Source of the DNA: Brevibacillus reuszeri
GTDB taxonomy: Bacteria > Bacillota > Bacilli > Brevibacillales > Brevibacillaceae
Direction: 5' to 3'
NCBI RefSeq assembly: GCF_002897295.1
Contig: NZ_BEXF01000004.1
Coordinates: forward strand, 62,001-126,000
DNA: 64,000 nucleotides
Part shown: one piece after another, positions 7,952 to 16,867 of the stretch
How positions within the stretch are numbered: the stretch's first letter is position 1
How the letters are laid out: the number at the start of each line of letters is the position of its first letter
The notes under the pieces: model-generated
Database searches by the model: none
Seen by the model: the letters and a program-made list of their open reading frames with translations, nothing else
What the model was told of the DNA's origin: nothing
Translations under genes and position numbers: made by a program

Positions 7952-9760
7952 TTGTTAGATATCGTAAAACAATGGGCCTGGTATGACTGGGTGATGTTTT
8001 TTATACGACTGTTCATTTGCTCTTCACTCACCATTACGACTATACAATTTGAAAATTATCTTACTCTGCCCTTATGGATCGTTGTACTCTGGGGAATTAT
8101 GGCTTTTTCCATCCCGTGGATCTGTTTAATGCTGAGCTACCGCTACTACCTGATTGCAGAAATGCTCCTGTTTGGCGGACTATCTCTTTATCTCACGTCT
8201 TTGTTTCCGGAGGCGTACCTTACGTTTTTGACACCAGCTTTTTTGATTGCCGCCAATAGTGCGGAGAAATCATATCGCTGGTCTGCTCCGATTACGATTG
8301 GTTTACTTCCGCTGCTGATGATGCTGTTTTCGCGGGAAATAGATGTGTGGGGGATTTCTCTGCAAGTCGGGCTAGCTTATTTGATCGGATTTGCCTTTCA
8401 TTTGCTCATCGTCAATCATCGGCAAAATGAAATAATCCGCAAGCAAAATAGTGTGTTGGAGCAGTACCTCACTCAAATTGAGAGAGTGACGCTGCTGGAG
8501 GAGCGAAATCGGCTTTCCAAGGACCTGCATGACACGATGGGGCATTCCTATACCTCGATTATCATGGGGCTGGAAACCTTGCGGCCGGAGGTGGCGTCGC
8601 AGGAAGGGGAGCAAAAGCTCGAATCTCTCATGAAGCTTGCTCGAAAAAGCATGGAGGAAGTGCGAGGGTACTTGCATCAGATGGAGTCACCACAAGAGAC
8701 GCTTCCCTTGGTCCATACGCTGAGGCAGGTTGCGGAAGAATTTCAGACACATGCAAAGGTAAATGTACGGTTTCGTGCAATCGGAGAAGAGTATCCGGTC
8801 GGGAAGCAGGTGAAAATGACCTTATTTCGTTGCTTGCAGGAATCTTTGACGAACGCGGTACGCCACGGACAAGCAACGGACATCGTCGTTTCATTGCATT
8901 TTGAACCGCAACAGACGAGGCTGGAAGTACAGGATAACGGTCACGGGGTAGAAAACTGGAAGGATGGCTTCGGGATCACGGCGATGAGAGAGAGAGCCGC
9001 TCATTTGCAAGGAAGAGTATCGGTATACTCGGAACGGGGAGAAGGAACTCTCGTTACCTGCTTTGTGCCGAGGCTGATAGAGAGCGCCGATGAAATTATT
9101 CGTTTATTTATTGTTGATGACCACTCGTTCATTCGGGAAAGCTTGCGCACCATACTGGAGAGTCAGCGGGATCTGCAGGTTGTCGGGATGGCCGAGGATG
9201 GGGCACAGGCTCTCGAGCTGTGCGAGGAGCTGGAACCAGACCTCGTGCTGATGGACCTCGAAATGCCGAATATGGATGGGATCACTGCGACTAAACGGCT
9301 GAAGGAAAAATGGCCAGATATTCGTGTCCTCGTCCTGTCTACGTTTCAGGATACCGAAAAAGCCAAGGAAATCATGCGCAGTGGCGCAGACGGCTATCTG
9401 TTGAAATCGATTGAATCACGCGAGCTTGCGGAAACGATTCGCCTCGTTCATCGCGGTGGTACGATGATTGCACAGGACCTGTTTCATAAAATGCTGGATG
9501 CACAGCCAGTAAACGAGCAGGAAGAGTTGCTCGTTGCATCACAAATAAGCGGAAAAGATGATAATTTTTATGGGTTAACGAAGCGGGAGCGGGAGATTTT
9601 GCAGATGCTTTCCCAAGGCATGCGCTATAAAACGATCGCAGCCAAGCTGTATTTGTCAGACGGGACAGTACGTAATTATGCCTCAGCTCTGTATGACAAG
9701 CTCGGTGTGCGGAATCGGGATGATGCGATACAAAAAGCGCAAGAGGAAGGACTGCTGTAG
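7952..9760 (+). CDS. Fused NarL-type histidine kinase and LuxR-type response regulator
   Basis: 602 residues combining two proteins usually encoded separately. Residues 1-160 carry about five membrane helices; then comes a HisKA_3 domain with His193 (RLSKDLHDTMGHS), an HATPase_c domain (ESLTNAVRHG, DNGHGV, GFGITAMRERA), a receiver from about 384 with Asp435 (LVLMDLEMP), and a C-terminal LuxR helix-turn-helix (LTKREREILQMLSQG, YKTIAAKLYLSDGTVRNY). The TTG start has AGGAGATGATGG before it. The join near residue 380 contains an ATGA, the usual start/stop overlap of separate kinase and regulator genes, but in a different frame. DesK/DesR, LiaS/LiaR and YvfT/YvfU are the nearest relatives; the stimulus is unknown. 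A membrane-tethered DNA-binding domain would be unusual. Confidence 0.85.
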   Translation: MLDIVKQWAWYDWVMFFIRLFICSSLTITTIQFENYLTLPLWIVVLWGIMAFSIPWICLMLSYRYYLIAEMLLFGGLSLYLTSLFPEAYLTFLTPAFLIAANSAEKSYRWSAPITIGLLPLLMMLFSREIDVWGISLQVGLAYLIGFAFHLLIVNHRQNEIIRKQNSVLEQYLTQIERVTLLEERNRLSKDLHDTMGHSYTSIIMGLETLRPEVASQEGEQKLESLMKLARKSMEEVRGYLHQMESPQETLPLVHTLRQVAEEFQTHAKVNVRFRAIGEEYPVGKQVKMTLFRCLQESLTNAVRHGQATDIVVSLHFEPQQTRLEVQDNGHGVENWKDGFGITAMRERAAHLQGRVSVYSERGEGTLVTCFVPRLIESADEIIRLFIVDDHSFIRESLRTILESQRDLQVVGMAEDGAQALELCEELEPDLVLMDLEMPNMDGITATKRLKEKWPDIRVLVLSTFQDTEKAKEIMRSGADGYLLKSIESRELAETIRLVHRGGTMIAQDLFHKMLDAQPVNEQEELLVASQISGKDDNFYGLTKREREILQMLSQGMRYKTIAAKLYLSDGTVRNYASALYDKLGVRNRDDAIQKAQEEGLL

Positions 9761-9775
9761 CCTGTTACATGCATT

Positions 9776-9804
9776 AGCCAGGGAGTGTTGGCCCTGGCTT
9801 TTTG
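9776..9804 (+). terminator. Rho-independent terminator
   Basis: Stem AGCCAGGG/CCCTGGCT with an 8-base loop and a T-run, placed between the kinase-regulator gene and the convergent WYL gene. Confidence 0.9.
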
Positions 9805-9810
9805 CTTTGT

Positions 9811-10752
9811 TCAAGAAAACGAATAGTGACACGAGAGCTCAGTTAAGTAGCTTTTCATGCAGTCCAAAAGCTCTGGCGGATGCTTTACCGTTACGTCTTT
9901 TCCCACGCCGATGAAGAACTTGGCAAAATAAAGCACGTCTTTCTTTGCTATGCTGCCTTCCAGCCAGCCGGTTCCATCCTCGCGAATATGGAGCTGGGTT
10001 ACAAGACCGGGCTCTGCCTCGCAAGCCTGTACGCCCGCTTTATTCAGCTCTGCAAAAAGCGCGAGCTGCTCCTCGATCGGATGGCTGGGACTGTTGCCAA
10101 GGTGCATATGCCATAAATCTCTCGGCTTTGTGGCGGATGGAACCGCAGAATGGATGCGGTCACAGCGAAATACGCGAATATCATCGTTTTGGAAGCAATA
10201 AGCGCGACAGTACCACAGGCCATTTCTTGTATAAATGCCAATCGGCTGTATATGGCGATCAGCCCGTTTATCTCTGGATTCGTAATCGATGCGGAGCACA
10301 TTTTGCAGGATCGCGGCGTCAAGGAGGACGGGTAAATACGGTGAACTGGCTTGTCTGGTCGGAGTAATGAAATCAACACGGTTTTTCATCTGCTCTATCC
10401 GATCGCGGACGTCCTGTGACATAAACTGAGTAAACTTTTTCAAGACCGAAGAAGCTTCAGCCGAAAAAGGCAGCGAGGAATAGTGGCGAAGGGCATGAAT
10501 GGCAAAAAAGATAGCAACGGCTTCTTCCTCGGAGAAAGCAATAGGCGGCAAGATTCTTTCCTTTAGCACTTGGTAGCCACCATGTGGACCGACTTTCGAA
10601 TACAGAGGCACACCAAGCTCGCTCAGCTCCTGCAAATCTCGCAGGATCGTTCGCGTGGATACGCCAAACTCCTGGGCAAGCTGCTTGACGGTGAATTTCC
10701 GTTTGCGATTGACGGTCAGCATTAATTCCAGCAGTCTCTTGGATTTAGACAT
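9811..10752 (-). CDS. HTH-WYL transcriptional regulator (YafY/DeoR-like)
   Basis: 313-residue DNA-binding protein. The N-terminal HTH_11 winged helix reads RKFTVKQLAQEFGVSTRTILRDL, the middle is a WYL sensing domain (RIDYESRDKRADRHIQPIGIYTRNGLWYCRAYC) where W-Y-C stands at the usual WYL site, and the C-terminus is the WCX extension. It is divergent from the alpha/beta hydrolase gene with 111 bases between start codons, and a symmetric TGACA-N5-TGTCA site lies in that gap, so it likely controls the hydrolase and itself. The effector is unknown. Confidence 0.85.
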   Translation of the reverse strand: MSKSKRLLELMLTVNRKRKFTVKQLAQEFGVSTRTILRDLQELSELGVPLYSKVGPHGGYQVLKERILPPIAFSEEEAVAIFFAIHALRHYSSLPFSAEASSVLKKFTQFMSQDVRDRIEQMKNRVDFITPTRQASSPYLPVLLDAAILQNVLRIDYESRDKRADRHIQPIGIYTRNGLWYCRAYCFQNDDIRVFRCDRIHSAVPSATKPRDLWHMHLGNSPSHPIEEQLALFAELNKAGVQACEAEPGLVTQLHIREDGTGWLEGSIAKKDVLYFAKFFIGVGKDVTVKHPPELLDCMKSYLTELSCHYSFS

Positions 10753-10780
10753 GGATATTCTGTACTCCCGTTTTTAATTA

Positions 10781-10795
10781 TGACATGATCTGTCA
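10781..10795. promoter_or_regulatory. Candidate operator for the WYL regulator
   Basis: Inverted repeat TGACA-TGATC-TGTCA, 29 bases before the regulator's start codon and in the shared promoter region with the divergent hydrolase gene. Confidence 0.5.
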
Positions 10796-10863
10796 CTATT
10801 GTCTGGTAGAGTGAAGGGGAAAGCAAGTCATTTACGATTCAGAAGAAAAAAGGAGGAAATGAC

Positions 10864-11685
10864 ATGTCTCATTCCACGGACAATCATTTGGCGACAAGAA
10901 AATTTTTTCAATCAGGTGATATCAAGCTTTCTTACCTCGACTATGGGGGAGAAAGTCCAAATGTACTGCTCCTGCTGCACGGACATATGAATGATGCCCG
11001 CACCTTTTCCACATTCGCCGCAGCTTTCCAAAAAGATTGGCGAGTGATTGGGTTGGATCAACGCGGTCATGGCTGGAGCGAGCATCCGCCGGAAAAGGAT
11101 TACACAAGGGAGAGCTACGTCAATGATATCCTGAACCTGGTTCGTTCAGAGCTGGGCGGTCAATCAGTGACGATCGTGGGGCATTCCTTGGGCGGAGTCA
11201 ATGCATACCAGTTTGCTGCACGCTACCCTGAATTGGTCAAAGCCGTTATTGTGGAGGACGTTGGCACAGAAATTTTTGCTGATTTATCTTTCACAGAGCA
11301 GCTCCCCGAACGTTCTGCAACGCTAAATGAACTGAGGGCATCGCTTGAACGTGTAGGTGTGAGAGCCATCGATTATTTTTCTGAAAGTGTATTTGAGGAT
11401 AAAAAAGGATGGGGGTTTCGCACTGATTTAAAAGGAATGAAAATCTCGCAGCAAAACATCAATGGCAGCTGGTGGGAAGACTGGCTTTCCTCTACGTGCC
11501 CAATCTTGCTGATTCATGGCAAAAAGAGCTTTATCTTAGACGCAAACCAGGCAGAGCTGATGGTATCGCGAAGACCAAACACAAAGCTTGAAACGTTTGA
11601 GCAATGCGGTCATGGGGTTCATTCTGATGATCCTGAAGGTTTTTATCGGGTGGTAAAAGCGTTTCTGGATGAACAGGTTGACTGA
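10864..11685 (+). CDS. Alpha/beta-fold hydrolase
   Basis: 273-residue soluble hydrolase. Features in order: oxyanion strand LLLLHGH, the LDQRGHGWS turn, nucleophile elbow GHSLGG with the catalytic Ser, an acid near LLIHGKKSFILD and the catalytic His in EQCGHGVHSDDPE. This is the pattern of esterase, haloperoxidase-like or C-C bond hydrolases; the substrate cannot be told. The ATG follows AAAAAAGGAGGAAATGAC. A divergent WYL regulator suggests inducible expression. Confidence 0.85.
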   Translation: MSHSTDNHLATRKFFQSGDIKLSYLDYGGESPNVLLLLHGHMNDARTFSTFAAAFQKDWRVIGLDQRGHGWSEHPPEKDYTRESYVNDILNLVRSELGGQSVTIVGHSLGGVNAYQFAARYPELVKAVIVEDVGTEIFADLSFTEQLPERSATLNELRASLERVGVRAIDYFSESVFEDKKGWGFRTDLKGMKISQQNINGSWWEDWLSSTCPILLIHGKKSFILDANQAELMVSRRPNTKLETFEQCGHGVHSDDPEGFYRVVKAFLDEQVD

Positions 11686-11773
11686 ATAATATTTTTTTTC
11701 AGAATTGACATTGATAAGATGGATGTGATTTACTTAATGAAAAGTTATCCATCAATTGAATAGCGGCGGATGA

Positions 11774-11966
11774 TGATTGTAGGAGAGACTAAACAGACAG
11801 GTTTAGCACCGAAGGAGCAAGTCCCATAAAACCCTTGGGATCAATCTCTCAGGTACCAGATACTACAATCGGACGCACCTCTGGAGAGCGCTTGAAAAAG
11901 CCACCCAAGGGGAATACTTCGGGCTAGTCGGACTGAAGTTAAACTCTCAGGTAAAAAGGACAGAGG
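11774..11966 (+). ncRNA. Tandem glycine riboswitch 1 (two aptamers)
   Basis: Two glycine aptamers in series. Aptamer I is closed by a perfect 8-bp P1, GATTGTAG at 11775 with CTACAATC at 11863, and holds GGAGAG, GCACCGAAGGAGCAA and CTCTCAGGTA core segments. Aptamer II starts at GGACGCACCTCTGGAGAG; its P1 pairs CCTCTG (11878) with CAGAGG (11961). The CAGAGG strand is shared with the downstream terminator, so glycine binding, which stabilises P1, should prevent termination: an ON switch. It leads into hesB-like and lpdA. Confidence 0.95.
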
Positions 11967-12009
11967 AAAGGTAGAGTATCGTCACTCTATCTTTCCCCTG
12001 TCCTTTTTT
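11957..12009 (+). terminator. Riboswitch-controlled terminator 1
   Basis: Long stem from AGGACAG through GGTAGAGT, 6-base loop ATCGTC, back through ACTCTATC to CTGTCCT, then six Ts. It overlaps P1 of aptamer II, making the two structures mutually exclusive. Confidence 0.9.
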
Positions 12010-12046
12010 GGTGTTCGCAAAAAAGGTTTAAGTGGAGGATGGCGGG

Positions 12047-12385
12047 ATGGGAAAGGAGGCAGGGAACGAGAACATGGAGCTTACGGTGAAGGATGCTGCT
12101 CGCAGTGAACTCAGCAAGCTCAGCTTTCCACAGGACACTGCTCTGCGGATAGACGTAGTGATGTCGGGAGATTGTGGATGTGCTTTTTCCGTCCAGCTGG
12201 CGGTTGATGAGCTGAGAAAAAACGATACGCTGGTCTACCTGAACAAGATTCCGTTCTGCATGGATCTTTTGACGAAGCGCAATCTGGGTGACGTATTGAC
12301 GCTTGACTACAATCCGGACCAAGGCTTTGCGCTGTCGAGTCCAGAGGAATTGTTTTCAGATCGGCTGCGCATTCGCACAAGCTGA
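12047..12385 (+). CDS. HesB/IscA-like iron-sulfur biosynthesis protein
   Basis: 112-residue protein of the HesB-like fold (Fe-S_biosyn). It starts MELTVKDAARSELSKL after a short extension and contains GDCGCAFSVQLAVDE and a single later Cys (PFCMDLL) rather than the classical three-Cys A-type scaffold pattern. The ATG at 12047 has GGAGG eight bases upstream; the later internal ATG (12074) has GGAGG too far away. It is the first gene behind glycine riboswitch 1 and is followed by lpdA. Two nearby enzymes, LipA and SdaAA, need [4Fe-4S] clusters, so a supply role is plausible but unproven. Confidence 0.75.
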   Translation: MGKEAGNENMELTVKDAARSELSKLSFPQDTALRIDVVMSGDCGCAFSVQLAVDELRKNDTLVYLNKIPFCMDLLTKRNLGDVLTLDYNPDQGFALSSPEELFSDRLRIRTS

Positions 12386-12429
12386 TCATACAAAGCGCGT
12401 AATTAGAGAGAAAAAAGTGGGGGAAAACC

Positions 12430-13845
12430 ATGGCAGAGAACGGAGTAGTGGAGCAGCTTGATGTCCTGGTCATTGGCTCTGGTCCAGGGGGATATGTCGC
12501 AGCGATTCGAGCGGCTCAATTAGGCAAGCAAGTAGCGATTGTGGAAAAAGAAGAGGTGGTCGGCGGCGTTTGTTTAAATAAAGGCTGTATTCCTTCCAAG
12601 GCGCTCATTTCGGTAGCACATCAGTACGAAGCGACTACTCATTCCCAGGAGATCGGGTTGCAGGTAGCGGGAGTCAGCGTCGACTTTGCCAAAGTACAGG
12701 ATTGGAAGCAAAGTGTGATCGATAAACTAACGGGTGGCGTCAAATCGCTGCTCAAAGGAAACAAGGTCCAGCGAATCCAGGGCGAAGCGAAGCTCGTGGG
12801 GAATGATCTGGTCCAGGTGACAAACGGAGAGGAAACGAGTCTTTACCGCTTTTCACATTGTATCCTCGCTACTGGCTCCAGACCGATTGAGCTAAAAGCT
12901 TTCCCGTATGAGGGACGCATACTTTCTTCTACGGAAGCGCTTACGCTCACAGAAATTCCGAAAAGCCTGGTTGTGATCGGTGGAGGCTATATTGGAATCG
13001 AGCTGGGGCAAACGTATGCCAAGCTCGGTGCCAAAGTAACGATTCTAGAAGGATCGGACTCGATTTTGCCGGGGTTTGAGAAAGAAATGTCCCGCTTCGT
13101 AGGACGAAAGCTGAAGAAGCTGGGCGTAGAGGTGCATACCGGAGCGATCGCCAAAGAAGCGGAGCAAACAGTAGATGAAGTCACCATCACGTATGAAGTA
13201 AAAGGTGAGCTGCAGCAGATATCCGCACAATATTTGCTAATTACGGTAGGCAGACGTCCGAACATCGATCAGCTCGGACTTGAAGCGGTAAATATGAAGC
13301 TGACGGAACGTGGTTTCATCCAGGTCGATCAGCAGTGTAAAACGAGTGTACCTAACATTTATGCGATTGGTGATATCGTGGAGGGTCTGGCCTTGGCGCA
13401 TAAAGCGTCATACGAAGGCAAAATCGCAGCAGAAGTCATTGCTGGTCTGGACAGCTCAGTCAGCTATAAAACAATACCCGCCGTCGTCTTCTCAGATCCG
13501 GAGATTGCAAGTGTCGGTCTGAATGAGACAGAAGCCAAAAGTCAGGGCTATACGGTTTCGATCGGGAAATTCCCGTATGCTGCAAATGGTCGGGCACTTT
13601 CTTTGAATGCGGGAGACGGATTTGTAAAAATCATCGGAGACAGCGCCACGGGTGCAATCCTGGGAGGACAAATTGTTGGACCAGAAGCATCCAACCTGAT
13701 CGGAGAAATTGGTCTGGCGATTGAAAAAGGGCACCAGCTGCAAGACATTGCTCATACGATCCATGCACATCCAAGCTTGGGCGAAATCATCATGGAAGCG
13801 GCAGAAGGAGCACTTGGGCAAGGAATTCATCAGCTGAGCCGATAA
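12430..13845 (+). CDS. lpdA: Dihydrolipoyl dehydrogenase (E3/L-protein)
   Basis: 471-residue FAD enzyme that reoxidises dihydrolipoyl groups with NAD+. FAD motif GSGPGGYVAAIRAAQLG at the N-terminus, redox disulfide Cys48-Cys53 (GGVCLNKGCIPSKAL), NAD motif GGGYIGIELGQTYAKLG, a second FAD motif (IYAIGDI), and the C-terminal active-site pair in HAHPSLGEIIMEA. Because it is behind a glycine riboswitch and beside the gcv operon, it is probably the L-protein of glycine cleavage rather than the E3 of pyruvate dehydrogenase. A GTGGGGGAAAA stretch before the ATG is an acceptable ribosome site. Confidence 0.93.
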   Translation: MAENGVVEQLDVLVIGSGPGGYVAAIRAAQLGKQVAIVEKEEVVGGVCLNKGCIPSKALISVAHQYEATTHSQEIGLQVAGVSVDFAKVQDWKQSVIDKLTGGVKSLLKGNKVQRIQGEAKLVGNDLVQVTNGEETSLYRFSHCILATGSRPIELKAFPYEGRILSSTEALTLTEIPKSLVVIGGGYIGIELGQTYAKLGAKVTILEGSDSILPGFEKEMSRFVGRKLKKLGVEVHTGAIAKEAEQTVDEVTITYEVKGELQQISAQYLLITVGRRPNIDQLGLEAVNMKLTERGFIQVDQQCKTSVPNIYAIGDIVEGLALAHKASYEGKIAAEVIAGLDSSVSYKTIPAVVFSDPEIASVGLNETEAKSQGYTVSIGKFPYAANGRALSLNAGDGFVKIIGDSATGAILGGQIVGPEASNLIGEIGLAIEKGHQLQDIAHTIHAHPSLGEIIMEAAEGALGQGIHQLSR

Positions 13846-13883
13846 TCTTTGGCAAGAATGACAAAATTTCATATGGCGGATGA

Positions 13884-14099
13884 TGATTGTAGGAGAGACC
13901 AGATGCTTTGACTGGCACCGAAGGAGCAAGTCCCAAAAACCCTTGGGATTAATCTCTCAGGTAAAGAGTACTACAATTGGACGCACCTCTGGAGAGCGCT
14001 TGAAAAAGCCACCCAAGGGGAACGCTTCGACAACAGCCTGATGTCATACACGCAGGAGCTCGCGACGAAGCTAAACTCTCAGGTAAAAAGGACAGAGGA
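13884..14099 (+). ncRNA. Tandem glycine riboswitch 2 (two aptamers)
   Basis: Near copy of riboswitch 1: P1 of aptamer I pairs GATTGTAG (13885) with CTACAAT (13971); the core segments GGAGAGAC, GCACCGAAGGAGCAAG, CCACCCAAGGGGAA and CTCTCAGGTAAAAAGGACAGAGG recur almost unchanged. The P3 arm of aptamer II is longer here. It precedes glyA and controls the nine-gene glycine operon; as in copy 1, the last P1 strand is shared with a terminator, giving an ON switch. Confidence 0.95.
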
Positions 14100-14143
14100 A
14101 AGGTAGATTACACGTTAATCTATCTTTCCTTCGTCCTTTTTTT
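14089..14143 (+). terminator. Riboswitch-controlled terminator 2
   Basis: Stem AGGAC...GGAAAGGTAGATTA with TTAATCTATCTTTCC...GTCCT, loop CACG, then seven Ts. Overlaps the final P1 strand of riboswitch 2. Confidence 0.9.
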
Positions 14144-14187
14144 CTTAGGCAAAGCACGAGGAAAGGTAGCAAATAGGAGGAGCGTTC

Positions 14188-15438
14188 ATGAGTTTGCAGG
14201 ATCGTGACTTTGAAATTTTTTCGGCTATTGAGAACGAAAACAAGCGGCAGCATCGGACGCTGGAGCTGATCGCATCGGAAAACTTTGTCAGCGAAGAAGT
14301 CATGCAAGCGATGGGCTCAGTACTGACCAATAAATACGCAGAGGGCTACCCAGGCAAACGTTACTACGGTGGCTGCGAGCATGTAGATGTGGTTGAGCAG
14401 CTCGCGATTGATCGCATTTGCACCTTGTTTGGTGCCAAATACGCCAATGTGCAGCCTCACTCTGGCGCACAGGCGAATACAGCAGTCTTTTTCTCCCTGC
14501 TCCAGCCTGGCGATACGATCATGGGCATGAATCTTTCCCATGGAGGACACCTGACCCACGGAAGCCCGGTTAGTCTTTCGGGGAAATGGTTCAACGTAGT
14601 GGCTTACGGCGTGAGAGAAGACAGTCACTTGATCGATTATGACGAGGTAGAAGCGACAGCACTGCGCGAGCGTCCAAAGCTGATCATTGCCGGAGCAAGC
14701 GCCTACCCGCGCCAGATTGATTTTGCCAAATTCAAAGAGATCGCTGACAAAATCGGAGCCAAGTTCATGGTGGACATGGCACGTATCGCCGGTCTCGTGG
14801 CGGCAGACTTGCATCCGTCTCCTGTTCCGTACGCGGATGTAGTGACGAGCACGACACATAAAACATTGCGTGGTCCACGCGGCGGCATCATTTTGACCAA
14901 TGACGAGGAAATTTACAAAGGCATCAACAAGGCTATTTTCCCTGGTATTCAGGGCGGTCCATTGATGCATGTAATCGCGGCAAAGGCAGTTTCCTTTAAA
15001 GAGGCACTGCAGCCGAGCTTTAAAACCTATGCAGAAAATGTTGTCAAAAATGCTTCCACATTGGCTGCTACCCTGCTCCAAGAAGGCGCTACGTTGGTGT
15101 CTGGCGGAACGGACAATCATCTCGTGCTTTTGGATGTACGCCCATGGGGATTAACGGGCAAGGAAGCGGAGGCTCTCTTGGAGGATGCAGGCATCACGGT
15201 TAACAAAAATACAATTCCGTACGAAACAGCCAGCCCTTTTGTGACGAGCGGTGTACGTATCGGTACGGCAGTTGTCACCACTCGCGGCATGAGAGAGCAG
15301 GAAATGCAAGTGATTGGAAGCGCAATCGCTACCGTGCTGAAGGCAAAAGGCAACGCTGCTGTCAGCGAACAGGTGCGTGAGCGAATCGGCAAGCTTTGCG
15401 AGGCTTATCCATTGTACGAAAAGATCGCAGTCCAGTAG
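14188..15438 (+). CDS. glyA: Serine hydroxymethyltransferase, riboswitch-controlled, with an altered DMAH motif
   Basis: 416-residue PLP enzyme interconverting glycine plus methylene-THF and serine plus THF. Family signatures: [31 protein letters not shown], the PLP lysine in [14 protein letters not shown], and NTIPYET near the end. The PLP-binding DMAH motif reads DMAR here: Asp196 is kept but the His is Arg199, a single-base change (CAT to CGT). This His contacts the cofactor region in characterised SHMTs, so kinetics may differ. As first gene of an operon with serine dehydratase and glycine cleavage, it probably works in the glycine-to-serine direction. A separate housekeeping glyA elsewhere is likely. 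GGAGGAGCG precedes the ATG. Confidence 0.93.
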   Translation: MSLQDRDFEIFSAIENENKRQHRTLELIASENFVSEEVMQAMGSVLTNKYAEGYPGKRYYGGCEHVDVVEQLAIDRICTLFGAKYANVQPHSGAQANTAVFFSLLQPGDTIMGMNLSHGGHLTHGSPVSLSGKWFNVVAYGVREDSHLIDYDEVEATALRERPKLIIAGASAYPRQIDFAKFKEIADKIGAKFMVDMARIAGLVAADLHPSPVPYADVVTSTTHKTLRGPRGGIILTNDEEIYKGINKAIFPGIQGGPLMHVIAAKAVSFKEALQPSFKTYAENVVKNASTLAATLLQEGATLVSGGTDNHLVLLDVRPWGLTGKEAEALLEDAGITVNKNTIPYETASPFVTSGVRIGTAVVTTRGMREQEMQVIGSAIATVLKAKGNAAVSEQVRERIGKLCEAYPLYEKIAVQ

Positions 15439-15453
15439 GTAGGAGGCACAACC

Positions 15454-15972
15454 ATGGTATACAATAGCTGCTTTGATATTATCGGTCCGATCATGGTAGG
15501 TCCGTCCAGCTCTCATACGGCGGGAGTGGTATCGATCGGAAAGTTTGTTTATGACTTTCTCGGAGGAGAACCGGAAGCAGTACAAATCATTTTCTACGAT
15601 TCATTCTCGGAGACCTACAAAGGGCACGGAACGGATAAAGCAGTCATTGGCGGCTTGCTCGGAATGGAAACTGATGACAAGCGAATCAGGGATGCCATCG
15701 AGATCGCAGCAGAGCGCAGCGTTGCCTTTGCTTTTGTATGTGAAGGGGAGTGCCCTTATTACGATCATCCCAATACCGTTCTCATCACAGCGCGAAAAGA
15801 AAATGAATCGGTGGTCATCGGCGGAGTCTCGCTTGGAGGCGGAATCTCCAAAATCTTTCATATCAATGGATGCGCGGTCGATATTCCGTTGAACGCTGAT
15901 TATGACTTGACTGAGATCAGGGTGCTGTATGAGGAGAAACCACGCTGTGCAGCGTACGTAGGGGGAGCGTAA
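15454..15972 (+). CDS. sdaAB: L-serine dehydratase beta subunit lacking the ACT domain
   Basis: 172-residue subunit of the oxygen-sensitive Fe-S serine dehydratase (serine to pyruvate and ammonia). The conserved FDIIGPIMVGPSSSHTAG start, ETYKGHGTDKAVIGG and GGVSLGGG are present. The B. subtilis protein is about 220 residues and ends in an ACT regulatory domain; this one stops directly after the catalytic-associated domain, so that regulatory module is absent. The stop abuts the start of sdaAA with no gap, so the two subunits are translationally coupled. Confidence 0.88.
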   Translation: MVYNSCFDIIGPIMVGPSSSHTAGVVSIGKFVYDFLGGEPEAVQIIFYDSFSETYKGHGTDKAVIGGLLGMETDDKRIRDAIEIAAERSVAFAFVCEGECPYYDHPNTVLITARKENESVVIGGVSLGGGISKIFHINGCAVDIPLNADYDLTEIRVLYEEKPRCAAYVGGA

Positions 15973-16845
15973 ATGAACTTCACATCAATGGTAGAGCTGC
16001 AAGAGGTTTGCGAAAGCAGCAAAAAGAGTATTGCCGAGGCGATGCTGGCTCGCGAAAGCAGCAAGTCGGGACAGTCGGAACAGGAAATCAGCGAAAAAAT
16101 GAAGCTGCGTCTGGTCAGAATGAAGGAAGCGATCGACCAGGGAGTCATCGACCAAAGCCTTGCCCCGAGCGGTATTTCTGGTGGAGATGCGTACAAGATG
16201 GAGCGCTATCTGGAAAAAGGCGAGCAGCTCACGGGCAATCTTGTCGCCGATGCGATGAAATTCGCTTTTGCCACGTCCGAAATGAACGCGAGGATGGGGA
16301 TTATTGTAGCGACGCCAACAGCTGGCTCAGCAGGAATTTTGCCAGGCTGCCTGTTCTCTCTCCATGAAAATCAAAAGTTCACGTTTGAGCATCTGGTCAT
16401 GGGATTGTTTACGGCGAGCGCAATCGGATATGTGATTGCCAACCGTTCGTTTATCTCAGGTGCCGCGGGAGGCTGTCAGGCAGAGGTAGGATCAGCGACT
16501 GCTATGGCGGCGGCTGCCATCGTGGAGCTTAAGCAAGGGACGCCTCGCCAAGCGATCAATGCTGCAGCGATTGCGCTTAAATCCATGCTGGGTCTGGTGT
16601 GCGATCCGGTAGCAGGGCTGGTTGAGGTGCCGTGCATCAAGCGAAACGTCATCGGTTCATCCATCGCATTTTCCGCAGCGGATATTGCTTTGGCAGGGAT
16701 TGAGAGCCAGGTGCCATGCGATGAGGTGATCGGCGCAATGTATGACATAGGCAGAAAAATGCCGCGGGCATTGCGGGAGACAGCACTTGGCGGTCTTGCC
16801 GTAACACCGACAGGAGCAGCGATTAAAGAACGCATCATGAAATAA
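15973..16845 (+). CDS. sdaAA: L-serine dehydratase alpha subunit (Fe-S)
   Basis: 290-residue catalytic subunit. Conserved stretches are [37 protein letters not shown] and [15 protein letters not shown], whose cysteines ligate the [4Fe-4S] cluster that dehydrates serine. It starts at the base after the sdaAB stop, using GGGGGAGCG in the end of that gene. With GlyA upstream it completes conversion of glycine carbon to pyruvate. Confidence 0.92.
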   Translation: MNFTSMVELQEVCESSKKSIAEAMLARESSKSGQSEQEISEKMKLRLVRMKEAIDQGVIDQSLAPSGISGGDAYKMERYLEKGEQLTGNLVADAMKFAFATSEMNARMGIIVATPTAGSAGILPGCLFSLHENQKFTFEHLVMGLFTASAIGYVIANRSFISGAAGGCQAEVGSATAMAAAAIVELKQGTPRQAINAAAIALKSMLGLVCDPVAGLVEVPCIKRNVIGSSIAFSAADIALAGIESQVPCDEVIGAMYDIGRKMPRALRETALGGLAVTPTGAAIKERIMK

Positions 16846-16867
16846 AAGACTGGGGGAGAAAACCAGG

